Assembly (NCBI GenBank): GCA_019105125.1
Contig: JAHRWO010000074.1
Coordinates: forward strand, 1 to 6,634
Reading direction: 5' to 3'
Source of the DNA: Flavobacterium sp.
GTDB lineage: Bacteria; Bacteroidota; Bacteroidia; Flavobacteriales; Flavobacteriaceae
DNA: 6,634 bases
Shown: positions 1 through 6,634 of the stretch, piece after piece
How positions within the stretch are numbered: position 1 is the stretch's first letter
How the letters are laid out: every line of letters begins with the position of its first letter
Made by a program: the position numbers and the translations under genes
The notes under the pieces: generated by a model
Told to the model about the DNA's origin: nothing
The model's input: the letters and a program-made list of their open reading frames with translations, nothing else
The model's database searches: none

Positions 1-563
1 CATCAGCACCTAGTGTCATGGCGGCCAGCATACCTCTTCCTGTTGCAATTCCTCCAGCAGCTATTAGTGGAATAGAAATTTTTTCACGTACCATAGGAAT
101 TAAAGTTAGCGTAGTTGTTTCTTCACGTCCATTATGCCCCCCTGCCTCAAAACCTTCGGCCACAATAGCATCTACTCCAGCTTCTTGAGCTTTTAAAGCA
201 AATTTTGAACTACTCACCACATGAACTACGGTAATACCATTTTCTTTCAAAAACTGTGTCCAAGTCTTTGGATTTCCTGCTGAAGTAAATACTATTTTTA
301 CTCTTTCTTCTTTCAAAATTTGCATGATTTCTTCAATGTTTGGATATAACATGGGGACATTAACTCCGAAAGGTTTATCAGTAGCTTTTTTACATTTTTG
401 AATATGCTCTCTTAGTACTTCTGGATACATGGAACCCGCTCCAATTAATCCTAGACCTCCGGCATTACTTACTGCACTCGCTAATTTATAGCCACTATTC
501 CAAATCATTCCCCCTTGGATAATTGGATATTTTATATTGAAAAGTTGGGTGATTTTATTCATT
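1..563 (-). CDS. Nitronate monooxygenase / FabK-like FMN enzyme (3' end off window; apparent frameshift near start)
   Basis: This encodes the first ~187 residues of an FMN-dependent TIM-barrel enzyme of the nitronate monooxygenase (2-nitropropane dioxygenase) family; the C-terminal part lies beyond position 1. In the restored frame I see QGGM (16-19), GGLGLI (35-40), PFGVNV (64-69), the EGFEAGGH signature with the candidate catalytic His143, and the flavin phosphate loop AAGGIATGRG (168-177). The same motifs occur in FabK, the flavin enoyl-ACP reductase, so that role is a real alternative. The natural start is the ATG at 561-563, beginning MNKITQLF. However, the A-run at 540-544 has five bases where the family reading needs four. 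As written, the ATG frame stops after 22 codons (TAG at 495-497), and the long frame has a stop at 560-562 and its first ATG only at 506-508. Starting there would lose the first barrel strand. Either the sequence has a homopolymer error or the gene is broken. It lies 41 bp after mnmA on the same strand. Confidence 0.85.
540..544 (-). other. Apparent one-base insertion in an A/T homopolymer (frameshift site)
   Basis: On the coding strand the run reads CAACTTTTTCAATATAAA. With four T the translation would be QLFNIKYPII, which joins the ATG at 561-563 smoothly to the long open frame. With the five T present, the reading becomes QLFQYKIS and ends at 495-497. A five-base run is too short to be a typical transcriptional slippage site, so a sequencing or assembly error, or a genuine recent mutation, is more likely than programmed recoding. 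Confidence 0.75.
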
Positions 564-604
564 TTGATAATTTAGTGTTGTGTTAATTTAATTTTTTTTG
601 GAAT

Positions 605-1792
605 TCAAGCGATAACGCCACTTCCTAAAATTTCATCATTTAAATGCCAAGCTACAAATTGCCCTTCTGTAATAGCTGATTGTGGATTTTCAAAAACAAC
701 ATACATTCCAAGTTTGAATTGATGTAAGGTAGCTTTTTGTAAAGGTTGACGATAGCGAATTCTTGCCATAACTTCCATTTTTTCTCCTTCTTTCAAAGCT
801 AAATCTTCTCTTATCCAATGAATTTCATCATTTGTGATAAATAATGCTTTCTTGAATAATCCCGGATGTTGGTTGCTTTGCCCTGTGTAAACAATATTTC
901 TTTCTACATCCGTTTCAATGATGAATAAAGGTTCTTTGGTTCCTCCAACATTTAATCCTTTTCGTTGTCCTTTGGTAAAATAATGTGCCCCTTGATGTTT
1001 ACCAACAATTTTACCCGGTACTTTCAAATAATTAATTTTTCTAGCTTCATATGCAAAAGCTTCTTCCTCGGAGTCAAATTTTGGTTGTTCTAAATTATAA
1101 ATTTCGGCATTTGCTGGAATTTCAACAATTATACCTTCTTTTGGTTGTAATTTTTGTTGTAAAAATTCTGGCAAACGCACTTTACCAATAAAACAAAGTC
1201 CTTGCGAATCTTTCTTTTCTGCCGTAATTAAATCTAATTTTGCCGCAATTTCACGTACTTCAGGTTTTGTTAATTCACCAATGGGAAATAACGCTTTTGA
1301 AAGTTGATCTTGAGATAGCTGGCATAAAAAATACGATTGATCTTTATTACCGTCTTTCCCGGCTAACAATTGGTAAATTTCTTTACCTTCTTTTTCGATG
1401 GTTCCTTTTCTACAATAATGACCTGTTGCGACATAATCCGCTCCCAGAGACATTGCTATTTTCATGAAAACATCGAATTTAATTTCCCTATTGCATAAAA
1501 CATCAGGATTAGGTGTTCTTCCTTTTTCGTATTCGCTAAACATGTAATCGACAATCTTTTCTTTATATTGTTCCGATAAATCGACTGTTTGAAATGGAAT
1601 TCCTAATTTTTCAGCAACTAGAAGAGCATCATTACTATCCTCTAACCAAGGACATTCATTAGAAATAGTAACTGAATCATCATGCCAATTCTTCATGAAT
1701 AAGCCTATTACTTCATATCCTTGTTCTTTTAACAGGTAAGCTGCCACACTAGAATCTACTCCACCTGAAAGTCCTACAACTACTCTTTTCAT
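605..1792 (-). CDS. mnmA: tRNA-specific 2-thiouridylase MnmA
   Basis: MnmA (TrmU) is the cytoplasmic ATP-dependent enzyme that puts the 2-thio group on wobble uridine 34 of tRNA-Lys, tRNA-Glu and tRNA-Gln, using sulfur relayed from a cysteine desulfurase. The PP-loop SGGVDSS (9-15) adenylates the uridine. NPDVLCN carries Asp97 and Cys100, and GLCFIG carries Cys200; these match the catalytic cysteine pair of the Escherichia coli enzyme (Cys102 and Cys199). ATGHY (122-126), [15 protein letters not shown] (266-280) and the C-terminal RYRQP and GQFVAWH segments are also family-typical. At 395 residues it is longer than the E. coli protein (about 368). The extra length is mostly an insertion of about 33 residues between Cys200 and HQG. 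The start ATG overlaps the stop of the upstream MORN-repeat gene by 4 bp, which suggests translational coupling. Identification is secure. Confidence 0.97.
   Translation of the reverse strand: MKRVVVGLSGGVDSSVAAYLLKEQGYEVIGLFMKNWHDDSVTISNECPWLEDSNDALLVAEKLGIPFQTVDLSEQYKEKIVDYMFSEYEKGRTPNPDVLCNREIKFDVFMKIAMSLGADYVATGHYCRKGTIEKEGKEIYQLLAGKDGNKDQSYFLCQLSQDQLSKALFPIGELTKPEVREIAAKLDLITAEKKDSQGLCFIGKVRLPEFLQQKLQPKEGIIVEIPANAEIYNLEQPKFDSEEEAFAYEARKINYLKVPGKIVGKHQGAHYFTKGQRKGLNVGGTKEPLFIIETDVERNIVYTGQSNQHPGLFKKALFITNDEIHWIREDLALKEGEKMEVMARIRYRQPLQKATLHQFKLGMYVVFENPQSAITEGQFVAWHLNDEILGSGVIA
1789..1792 (-). other. ATGA stop/start overlap between MORN-repeat gene and mnmA
   Basis: On the minus strand the upstream gene ends AAT AAA TGA, and mnmA begins ATG AAA AGA using the same ATGA bases. 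This is the classic arrangement for termination-reinitiation coupling. It fits the lack of any room for a separate promoter or untranslated leader immediately before mnmA. Confidence 0.9.
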
Positions 1793-2556
1793 TTATTATT
1801 GTTCTCCTTTTCTTGTTTTAATTGATCGAGTGTTTTTGACACTTCTTTTGTATTTCTTTGTTCGTATTTAATCAATTCATTACTAAATTTATTAGCTTTT
1901 ACTTGCTTGAAAATTTTATTTTTTTCGAAGAATTTCCATGTCCCTACTCGCTTTCCATTCACATAATTTCCTTCATACATTTTATTTCCTATTCCATCAT
2001 AATACGTAGCTAAACCTTCGAATTGTCCATTTTTATAGTGATGTGATTCTATCAATTGGCCTTTCTCAGAATACATTTTAGAAATACCTTCTTTGATTCC
2101 GAGTATAAAATTAGTTTCCTCTGCTAGTGTTCCGTCATTATAGAATACCTTTCTCATGCCATCTAATTTGCCATTTTTGTAAAATTCAACCGACATTAAT
2201 TGAGTTGACTGATAATGGTAATATTTCCATTCTCCTTCAGGAAGCTTATCTACTAATTTACCTTCACTTACCTTATTCCCTTTTTGATCATAGAAAATAG
2301 CATAACAAGAATCATCCCCTTGAGAAAAATCTCTTGTTGCAATTACAGAAGCTGCTTTTGTATCATCAAAATATTTGAAAAGACCTGTTTCTTTTCCATG
2401 ATTAAAATTTCCTTCATAACGAATTCTATTCGACTCTTTATATGTACCTCTCCATAAACCATGGCGTTTTCCATTACTATCAAATTGATTCAGTTTCTCT
2501 TGAGAAAATCCCATAAGTGAAAATAAAAATAAGGTTATAAAAATCAAATGCTTCAT
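1789..2556 (-). CDS. Secreted MORN-repeat protein (YwqK-family 'antitoxin'-like)
   Basis: This 255-residue protein has a short signal peptide: Lys at position 2-3, a hydrophobic stretch of about residues 4-16, and a likely signal peptidase I site after GFS at 18. The mature part is mostly degenerate repeats of about 20-25 residues built around an aromatic-x-x-G-x-x-x-G-x-W/F-x-x-[YF] pattern. Examples are [17 protein letters not shown] (47-63), [16 protein letters not shown] (98-113), [15 protein letters not shown] (125-139), [13 protein letters not shown] (174-186) and [17 protein letters not shown] (194-210). These match the MORN_2 variant repeat, which automated pipelines often name 'toxin-antitoxin system YwqK family antitoxin'. 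The last 45 residues are Lys/Glu/Asn-rich and repeat-free. The signal peptide and the absence of a toxin-like neighbour argue against an antitoxin role. Export to the periplasm or beyond is inferred; the actual function is unknown. It is the first gene of the apparent minus-strand transcript into mnmA. Confidence 0.85.
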   Translation of the reverse strand: MKHLIFITLFLFSLMGFSQEKLNQFDSNGKRHGLWRGTYKESNRIRYEGNFNHGKETGLFKYFDDTKAASVIATRDFSQGDDSCYAIFYDQKGNKVSEGKLVDKLPEGEWKYYHYQSTQLMSVEFYKNGKLDGMRKVFYNDGTLAEETNFILGIKEGISKMYSEKGQLIESHHYKNGQFEGLATYYDGIGNKMYEGNYVNGKRVGTWKFFEKNKIFKQVKANKFSNELIKYEQRNTKEVSKTLDQLKQEKENNNK

Positions 2557-2610
2557 TTTTTTAAATATTGTTTAATTATTTTAAATTATAAGTATTTTTT
2601 TGGTTGAAAA

Positions 2611-2643
2611 CAATAGTATAGAAATAATCTCTAGTTGAACAAA
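2611..2643 (-). promoter_or_regulatory. Candidate Bacteroidota-type promoter for the MORN-repeat/mnmA transcript
   Basis: On the minus strand a TACTATTG box (2611-2618) matches the Bacteroidota -7 consensus TAnnTTTG at all but one defined position. It lies 21 bp downstream of a TTTG (2640-2643), which fits the -33 element and its usual 19-21 bp spacing. Transcription would start near 2605, giving a leader of about 50 nt before the ATG at 2554-2556. In DNA this AT-rich such matches are easy to find, so this is only a candidate. Confidence 0.35.
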
Positions 2644-2709
2644 AAATAAATATGAGTTAAATCTACAGTCTAACACATCAAATTACTTTTTTATTTGTTT
2701 ATCGTTTTT

Positions 2710-2717
2710 TAATTTTG
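2710..2717 (+). promoter_or_regulatory. Candidate -7 promoter element for the fasciclin lipoprotein gene
   Basis: TAATTTTG fits the Bacteroidota -7 consensus TAnnTTTG exactly and ends 22 bp before the ATG at 2740. I see no convincing TTG-type -33 element at the normal distance; the nearest TTTG (2694-2697) is too close. The implied leader is short but A-rich (AAACAAAAAATAAAATACT), which is typical of translation starts in this group. Confidence 0.3.
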
Positions 2718-2739
2718 AGTAAACAAAAAATAAAATACT

Positions 2740-3690
2740 ATGAAAAACTATGCAAAATTAATCAAATTAACATTATTAGTAGTTAGTTCTACGTTAATGT
2801 TTTCATGTTCGGATGACGATAGTACAGCTGACAACAATTCTATTGCAGACATTGCGTCTGGAAATTCAAATTTTTCAGTTTTAGTTGATGCTCTTGGAAG
2901 GGCTAATTTAGCATCAACACTTGACCAAAGTGGCTCGTTTACAGTTTTTGCTCCAACAAATGATGCTTTTCAAAGTTTTTTAAGTGCTAAAGGGTTTAGT
3001 TCATTAAATGATGTACCTGTTGATGTTTTAAGACAGATTTTATTAAATCACGTTGTAAGCGGTACAAACTTATCTGGAAGCTTACAAACAGGTTATGTGA
3101 AAACACTTGCATTAGGAAGTGCCTCTACAACTAACAATTTAAGTATGTTTGTAAATGTTACCAATTCAGGTGTTCGTTTAAATGGTGTAGCATCAGTTAC
3201 AACCGCTGATATTAGAGCTTCTAACGGTGTTATCCATGTCGTTGATGCAGTTATTGACTTACCAACAATTGTAACTCATGCTACTGCAAATCCAAACTTT
3301 AGTACATTAGTAGGCGCTTTAACAAGTACTGGACAACCTGATTTTGTAGGAATTCTTTCAGGAAATACCAATGCACCTTTCACAGTATTTGCTCCATCAA
3401 ATGATGCCTTTGCTAGATTTGAAAACCAGAATCCAGGAACTTTAGCAAGCTTAACACCAGCACAATTAACAGCTGTTTTAACCTATCATGTTGTAACTGG
3501 TGCAAACGTGCTATCTACTGGAATTCCATCAGGACCAATAACAACATTTGAAACGGGTACTTTTACCGTAAATGGTACTACTATTACTGACGAAGCAGGT
3601 AGACAAACAAATATTGTTGCGGTAGATGTTCAAGCAGCAAATGGAGTAATACACGTTTTAGATAACGTAATCTTACCAAACTTAAATTAA
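2740..3690 (+). CDS. Lipoprotein with two fasciclin (FAS1) domains
   Basis: The 316-residue product starts with a lipoprotein signal peptide: Lys-rich n-region, hydrophobic core about 9-20, lipobox MFSC with the lipidated Cys23. It continues SDDDS directly after the cysteine. An acidic tract at this position resembles the lipoprotein export signal of Bacteroidota, so display on the outer face of the outer membrane is inferred. Two FAS1 domains follow, at about 41-174 and 183-313. Each has the H1-type motif (FTVFAPTNDAF at 67-77; FTVFAPSNDAF at 214-224), a central NHVV or YHVV segment, and the H2-type motif (NGVIHVVDAVI at 162-172; NGVIHVLDNVI at 301-311). FAS1 domains commonly mediate adhesion or matrix binding; the ligand here cannot be told. 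The gene stands alone, divergent from the MORN-repeat gene and convergent with yidC, with its own terminator. The start is fixed by the signal peptide. Confidence 0.93.
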   Translation: MKNYAKLIKLTLLVVSSTLMFSCSDDDSTADNNSIADIASGNSNFSVLVDALGRANLASTLDQSGSFTVFAPTNDAFQSFLSAKGFSSLNDVPVDVLRQILLNHVVSGTNLSGSLQTGYVKTLALGSASTTNNLSMFVNVTNSGVRLNGVASVTTADIRASNGVIHVVDAVIDLPTIVTHATANPNFSTLVGALTSTGQPDFVGILSGNTNAPFTVFAPSNDAFARFENQNPGTLASLTPAQLTAVLTYHVVTGANVLSTGIPSGPITTFETGTFTVNGTTITDEAGRQTNIVAVDVQAANGVIHVLDNVILPNLN

Positions 3691-3720
3691 TTCGTTTCAG
3701 TAAATAAAATTGCTATGAAT

Positions 3721-3750
3721 AAAACGCTTTCCAATGGAAGGCGTTTTTTT
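3721..3750 (+). terminator. Rho-independent terminator of the fasciclin gene
   Basis: AAAACGCTTTCC (3721-3732) pairs with GGAAGGCGTTTT (3736-3747) around an AAT loop, a 12-bp stem with one G-T wobble. The run of seven T at 3744-3750 closes the stem and supplies the U-tract. It lies 30 bp after the fasciclin stop. Read from the other strand the tract is only four T, so it should act mainly on the plus strand. Confidence 0.9.
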
Positions 3751-3943
3751 ATGTCTATAATCATATTGATTTTATTATTTTAAATGCAAGTATTGCTTTA
3801 TATTTAAAGAGCAAAACGAGTAATATACTATCGACTTAGCAAATAAAAACTAATATATAATGATTCAAAGTCAGGTAAAATTGCATAAGTTAAAATAATG
3901 AAATGTTTTACATATTCTCAAATAACTGGGTTTAATTCCAATT

Positions 3944-3976
3944 AAAAAGAAACCCTGTCAATCAATGACAGGGTTT
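3944..3976 (-). terminator. Rho-independent terminator of yidC
   Basis: AAACCCTGTCA (3950-3960) and TGACAGGGTTT (3966-3976) form a perfect 11-bp stem with a five-base loop. On the minus strand the stem is followed by CTTTTT (3944-3949), giving a U-rich tail just downstream of yidC. The plus-strand side is followed by the less regular GTATTTG, so the minus-strand direction is favoured. Confidence 0.88.
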
Positions 3977-3997
3977 GTATTTGTATGAAAATAAAAA

Positions 3998-5887
3998 TTA
4001 TTTCTTCTTTTGTTGTGCCGCTTTTTGCGCTTCTGCTTGCTCCATCATTTCGCGCATTTTTCTTTGGAATTTAGTTTCTTTCTTCTCTTTTGTCTTATTC
4101 TCTTGAATTTGAGCGTGAATTTTGTCTTCTTTCACGATGTAATTTTTAATCACCAACATAATTCCGATGGTAATTAAGTTAGAAATGAAGTAATACAAAC
4201 TCAATCCTGATGCATAATTATTAAAGAAAAATAACATCATTACAGGTGAAATGTAAATCATAATTTTCATGATTTTACCCATATCTGGCATACCTTCTTG
4301 TGGAGGTGCACTCATTGCTTGGTCACCTGTTGTCATTTTCATATAGAAGAAAATAGCAATAGAAGCCAAGATTGGGAATAAACTCACGTGACTTCCATAA
4401 AATGGAATATGGAAAGGCAATTGGTAAATACTATCATAAGAAGATAAGTCATCTGCCCATAAGAATGATTTTTGTCTCAAATCGAACATTGATGGGAAGA
4501 ATTGGAACAACGCATAGAAAACAGGTAATTGCATCAAGGCAGGTAAACATCCCGCCATAGGATTTACGCCAGCTTTAGAATACAACTTCATTGTCTCTTG
4601 TTGTTTCTTCATTGGATTATCTTTGAATTTTTCATTCAATTCCATTATCTCTGGACGTAAAACTTTCATTTTAGCTTGAGACAAATATGATTTATAGGTT
4701 ACTGGCGACATTACAATACGAACTAAAATCGTAAATAAAATAATTGCCATTCCATAACCAATTCCAATGCTTGAAATTAATCCGAAAGTCGGAATAAAAA
4801 TGTAACGGTTAATCCATCCGAAAATTCCCCAACCTAATGGCATGATTTCGTCTAGATTTCTTTCATAGTCGTTTAAAATTTCATATTTCGCTGGACCATA
4901 ATACCAATTCATATTATAGTTTAAAGCGCCATTTTTAAATTCTAACGGTACTTGAGCATTGAAATTTTTAGTAAAAACGGTGTCAACTTTTTCATCATCC
5001 ACTAAATTATCTGATTTGAATTTAGCCGTTTTGAATTTTGTATCTGTTAATAAAATAGAGGTAAACAAATGTTGTTTGAAAGCGATGTAAGAAACGTCAT
5101 TAGCTTCATCTTCAGAATCTTTTGCAGCGTTTAAATAATCGTCTTTTCCATCTTCATATTCGAAAACTAACTCAGTATATCTGTTTTCATACGAAACACT
5201 TTTCTCGTTTCTGTATGATTTTAGTTGCCATTCTAAATCCAATGGTTTTGAAGTATTCACTACTTTTTCTAAACCTTGAGAACGAACAGCAAAGTCTAAC
5301 ATGTATTCGTTAGGCTTTAACACATAACGATATTCTAAAAACTGATCTGGGCCCGCTTTTAACTGCATCGTTAAAACTTGATTTTTACCTTCAGTAGTTA
5401 ACTTAGGCTCAAAATACATGTCTTTAGTATGCAATGTTCTGTTATCAGTAGTATTTAAAGCGATGTCTAAAGAAGCATTGTTATCTTTAATAATTTGAAC
5501 CGCTTTTTTTGAATTCTTCTCAAATTGATCAAATCCTAAAACAGTAGCTTCAGTAATATAACCTCCTTTGTTCGAAATTTTAAGCGATAAAACTTCGTTT
5601 TTAATTTCAGTTACATTGTCAGTAGCTGATGGAAGTGTTGCAGAATATCCAAACGAACCTAATTGTGCTTGCGCTGCAGCATTTTTAGTAGAATCTGATA
5701 CTGGCGTTGCGGCAACAGTTGAAGTTACAGTTTTAACTTCTTTGGTTTGTTTTTCAACTTGCTCTTTTTTCTCTTTTTCTTTTAATTCTTCTGGTGTTGG
5801 AGCATTTGAATATAACATCCAAATCAAAATTCCAGAAATCAATACAAATCCGATAATCGAATTAAGGTCTAATTTTTTTTCTTCCAT
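3998..5887 (-). CDS. yidC: Membrane protein insertase YidC
   Basis: YidC (Oxa1/Alb3 family) inserts and folds inner membrane proteins, alone or with the Sec translocon. The 629-residue protein has the Gram-negative layout. TM1 is at about 11-27 and is followed by a charged Lys/Glu linker (31-51) and a low-complexity Ala/Thr/Ser segment. The large periplasmic beta-domain spans about 90-340. The conserved Oxa1 core begins near 350, with further membrane helices at about 368-392, 446-466, 500-516 and 543-580. Arg390 in ILVRIVMSPVTYKS matches the essential groove arginine (E. coli Arg366). KAGVNPMAGCLPALMQLPVFYALF is the family signature region before the third helix. The C-terminus (585-629) is strongly Lys/Arg/Gln-rich, consistent with ribosome binding. 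The gene follows pyrG by 39 bp on the same strand, so co-transcription is likely, and it ends at a hairpin terminator. Long plus-strand open frames over it are antisense shadows. Confidence 0.97.
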   Translation of the reverse strand: MEEKKLDLNSIIGFVLISGILIWMLYSNAPTPEELKEKEKKEQVEKQTKEVKTVTSTVAATPVSDSTKNAAAQAQLGSFGYSATLPSATDNVTEIKNEVLSLKISNKGGYITEATVLGFDQFEKNSKKAVQIIKDNNASLDIALNTTDNRTLHTKDMYFEPKLTTEGKNQVLTMQLKAGPDQFLEYRYVLKPNEYMLDFAVRSQGLEKVVNTSKPLDLEWQLKSYRNEKSVSYENRYTELVFEYEDGKDDYLNAAKDSEDEANDVSYIAFKQHLFTSILLTDTKFKTAKFKSDNLVDDEKVDTVFTKNFNAQVPLEFKNGALNYNMNWYYGPAKYEILNDYERNLDEIMPLGWGIFGWINRYIFIPTFGLISSIGIGYGMAIILFTILVRIVMSPVTYKSYLSQAKMKVLRPEIMELNEKFKDNPMKKQQETMKLYSKAGVNPMAGCLPALMQLPVFYALFQFFPSMFDLRQKSFLWADDLSSYDSIYQLPFHIPFYGSHVSLFPILASIAIFFYMKMTTGDQAMSAPPQEGMPDMGKIMKIMIYISPVMMLFFFNNYASGLSLYYFISNLITIGIMLVIKNYIVKEDKIHAQIQENKTKEKKETKFQRKMREMMEQAEAQKAAQQKKK

Positions 5888-5896
5888 CTAATTATT

Positions 5897-5924
5897 AGTG
5901 TTCAGTGTTCAGTTTTATTGAACA
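5897..5924. repeat. Tandem heptamer and short inverted repeat in the pyrG-yidC spacer
   Basis: AGTGTTC occurs twice without a gap (5897-5903 and 5904-5910), followed by a further AG. TGTTCA (5906-5911) and TGAACA (5919-5924) can form a 6-bp stem with a seven-base loop. No T-run follows on the minus strand, so it does not look like a terminator. From memory, similar CTGAACA/TGTTCAG strings are common in flavobacterial intergenic DNA, but I cannot check that here. The element sits 10 bp upstream of the yidC start and may influence its translation. Confidence 0.6.
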
Positions 5925-5926
5925 GT

Positions 5927-6634
5927 TTATTTATTCTTATGTTGCACAGCTGCAGCTACAAAACTCACAAAAAGTGGGTGCGGATTAGCGACTGTACTTT
6001 TATATTCAGGATGGTATTGAACGCCGATAAAGAAAGGATGTGTAGGAATTTCAACAATTTCTACCAACTTCGTATCTGGATTTACTCCTGAAGCTACTAA
6101 TCCTGCTTTCTCTAATTCGTTTAAATACGCACCATTGAATTCGTAACGGTGACGGTGACGCTCCATAATCTCAGTTTTACCATAGATTTTTTGTGCCAAT
6201 GTGTTTTCTTTTATGCTACATTTCCATGCGCCCAAACGCATAGTTCCTCCTTTATTTTCAATATTTTTTTGCTCTTCCATTAAGTTAATTACTGGATGAG
6301 CGGTGTTTTCATTCATTTCAGTTGAATTGGCATCTGCATAACCTAAAATGTTACGAGAATATTCAATAACAGCCATTTGCATTCCTAAACAAATTCCGAA
6401 AAACGGAATATTATTTTCTCTTGCATAACGAACCGTGTCGATTTTACCTTCAATTCCACGACCTCCAAAACCTGGTGCAACAAGTATACCATCCAAATCT
6501 TTCAACTGACTTTCTGCCGAATTGGCATCTAAATACTCTGAATGAATTGAAATGACATTTACTTTTGTCTCATTTGCCGCTCCAGCATGAATAAACGCTT
6601 CTAAAATCGATTTGTAAGAATCTTGTAATTCAAC
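5927..6634 (-). CDS. pyrG: CTP synthase PyrG, C-terminal 235 residues (5' end off window)
   Basis: CTP synthase makes CTP from UTP, ATP and glutamine, the last step of de novo pyrimidine nucleotide synthesis. The window holds the last 235 codons and the stop. The open frame reaches the right edge without a start; the visible part begins [10 protein letters not shown], corresponding to around residue 297 of the E. coli enzyme, so the whole synthetase domain is missing only because of the window boundary. The class I glutamine amidotransferase domain is complete. It shows APGFGGRG (oxyanion loop), GICLGMQ with the nucleophile Cys82 (window numbering), [10 protein letters not shown], and the YHPEYKS triad residues His208 and Glu210. 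A shorter reading starting at the TTG at 6503-6505 would be an internal codon, not the true start. It lies upstream of yidC in the same orientation. Confidence 0.97.
   Translation of the reverse strand, partial: VELQDSYKSILEAFIHAGAANETKVNVISIHSEYLDANSAESQLKDLDGILVAPGFGGRGIEGKIDTVRYARENNIPFFGICLGMQMAVIEYSRNILGYADANSTEMNENTAHPVINLMEEQKNIENKGGTMRLGAWKCSIKENTLAQKIYGKTEIMERHRHRYEFNGAYLNELEKAGLVASGVNPDTKLVEIVEIPTHPFFIGVQYHPEYKSTVANPHPLFVSFVAAAVQHKNK

Larger units (their letters stand above)
3691..3997. other. Convergent intergenic region with two terminators, otherwise empty
   Basis: This gap separates the 3' ends of the fasciclin gene and yidC. It contains one hairpin terminator near each end (listed separately). 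The roughly 190 bp between them is very AT-rich, with no open frame of useful length, no RNA gene, no repeat and no good promoter match that I can see. Confidence 0.7.

Noticed and set aside
540..544. Programmed frameshifting in the flavin enzyme gene
   Set aside because: The run is only five bases, there is no known slippery motif or stimulatory structure that I can see, and the family has no known recoding. An error or mutation is simpler.
1240..1467. A 75-codon open frame on the plus strand
   Set aside because: It is antisense inside mnmA with no recognisable domain or upstream signal; mnmA is certain over this stretch.
1789..2556. A toxin-antitoxin system based on the YwqK-like repeats
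   Set aside because: No toxin candidate is adjacent, and the protein has a signal peptide; the partner gene is mnmA.
3751..3943. A small RNA or small protein in the AT-rich gap between the two terminators
   Set aside because: There is no credible promoter, no GC-containing structured stretch apart from the terminators, and the only open frames are about ten codons long.
4372..4560. A 62-codon plus-strand open frame, and a similar 63-codon one at 5122-5313
   Set aside because: Both are antisense to conserved yidC coding sequence and show no protein-like features.
5568..5891. A 107-codon open frame on the plus strand
   Set aside because: It lies wholly antisense to the 5' part of yidC, has no family features, and its composition mirrors the yidC codons. 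It is a shadow frame.
5945..5956. Palindrome around AGCTGCAGCT near the 3' end of pyrG
   Set aside because: It is explained by consecutive alanine codons in the VAAAVQ stretch of the protein; there is no other sign of a binding site.

Overview
The window looks like ordinary chromosome from a member of the Flavobacteriaceae, probably Flavobacterium or a close relative. The reasons are: AT-rich DNA; start codons preceded by A-rich leaders rather than Shine-Dalgarno sites; a Bacteroidota-type lipoprotein signal followed by an acidic Ser-Asp tract; a long Bacteroidota-style YidC; and protein sequences that read as flavobacterial throughout. I see no mobile element, CRISPR array, tRNA or rRNA, and no clear sign of a new multi-gene system.

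Left block (1-2556, minus strand, transcribed right to left). A secreted MORN-repeat (YwqK-family) protein comes first. Its stop codon overlaps, by the 4-bp ATGA arrangement, the start of mnmA, the tRNA 2-thiouridine synthase. After a 41-bp gap comes a flavin enzyme of the nitronate monooxygenase / FabK family, which runs off the left edge. The three genes could form one transcript. The flavin enzyme carries an apparent one-base insertion in an A-run (540-544) that breaks the frame just after its expected start.

Middle (2557-3997). A 183-bp divergent intergenic region holds weak promoter candidates for both directions. It is followed on the plus strand by a lipoprotein with two fasciclin (FAS1) domains, probably surface exposed. 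A strong hairpin terminator closes this gene. The following gap is AT-rich and apparently empty. A second perfect hairpin then ends the convergent yidC transcript.

Right block (3998-6634, minus strand). The 3' part of pyrG (CTP synthase, its glutaminase domain) is followed after 39 bp by yidC (membrane protein insertase). The spacer holds a tandem heptamer, AGTGTTC twice, and a short inverted repeat.

Functionally these are housekeeping genes (tRNA thiolation, CTP synthesis, membrane protein insertion) with two envelope or secreted proteins between them. The points most worth checking are the frame disruption in the flavin enzyme, its NMO versus FabK identity, the roughly 33-residue insertion in MnmA, and the coupling of mnmA to a secreted repeat protein.
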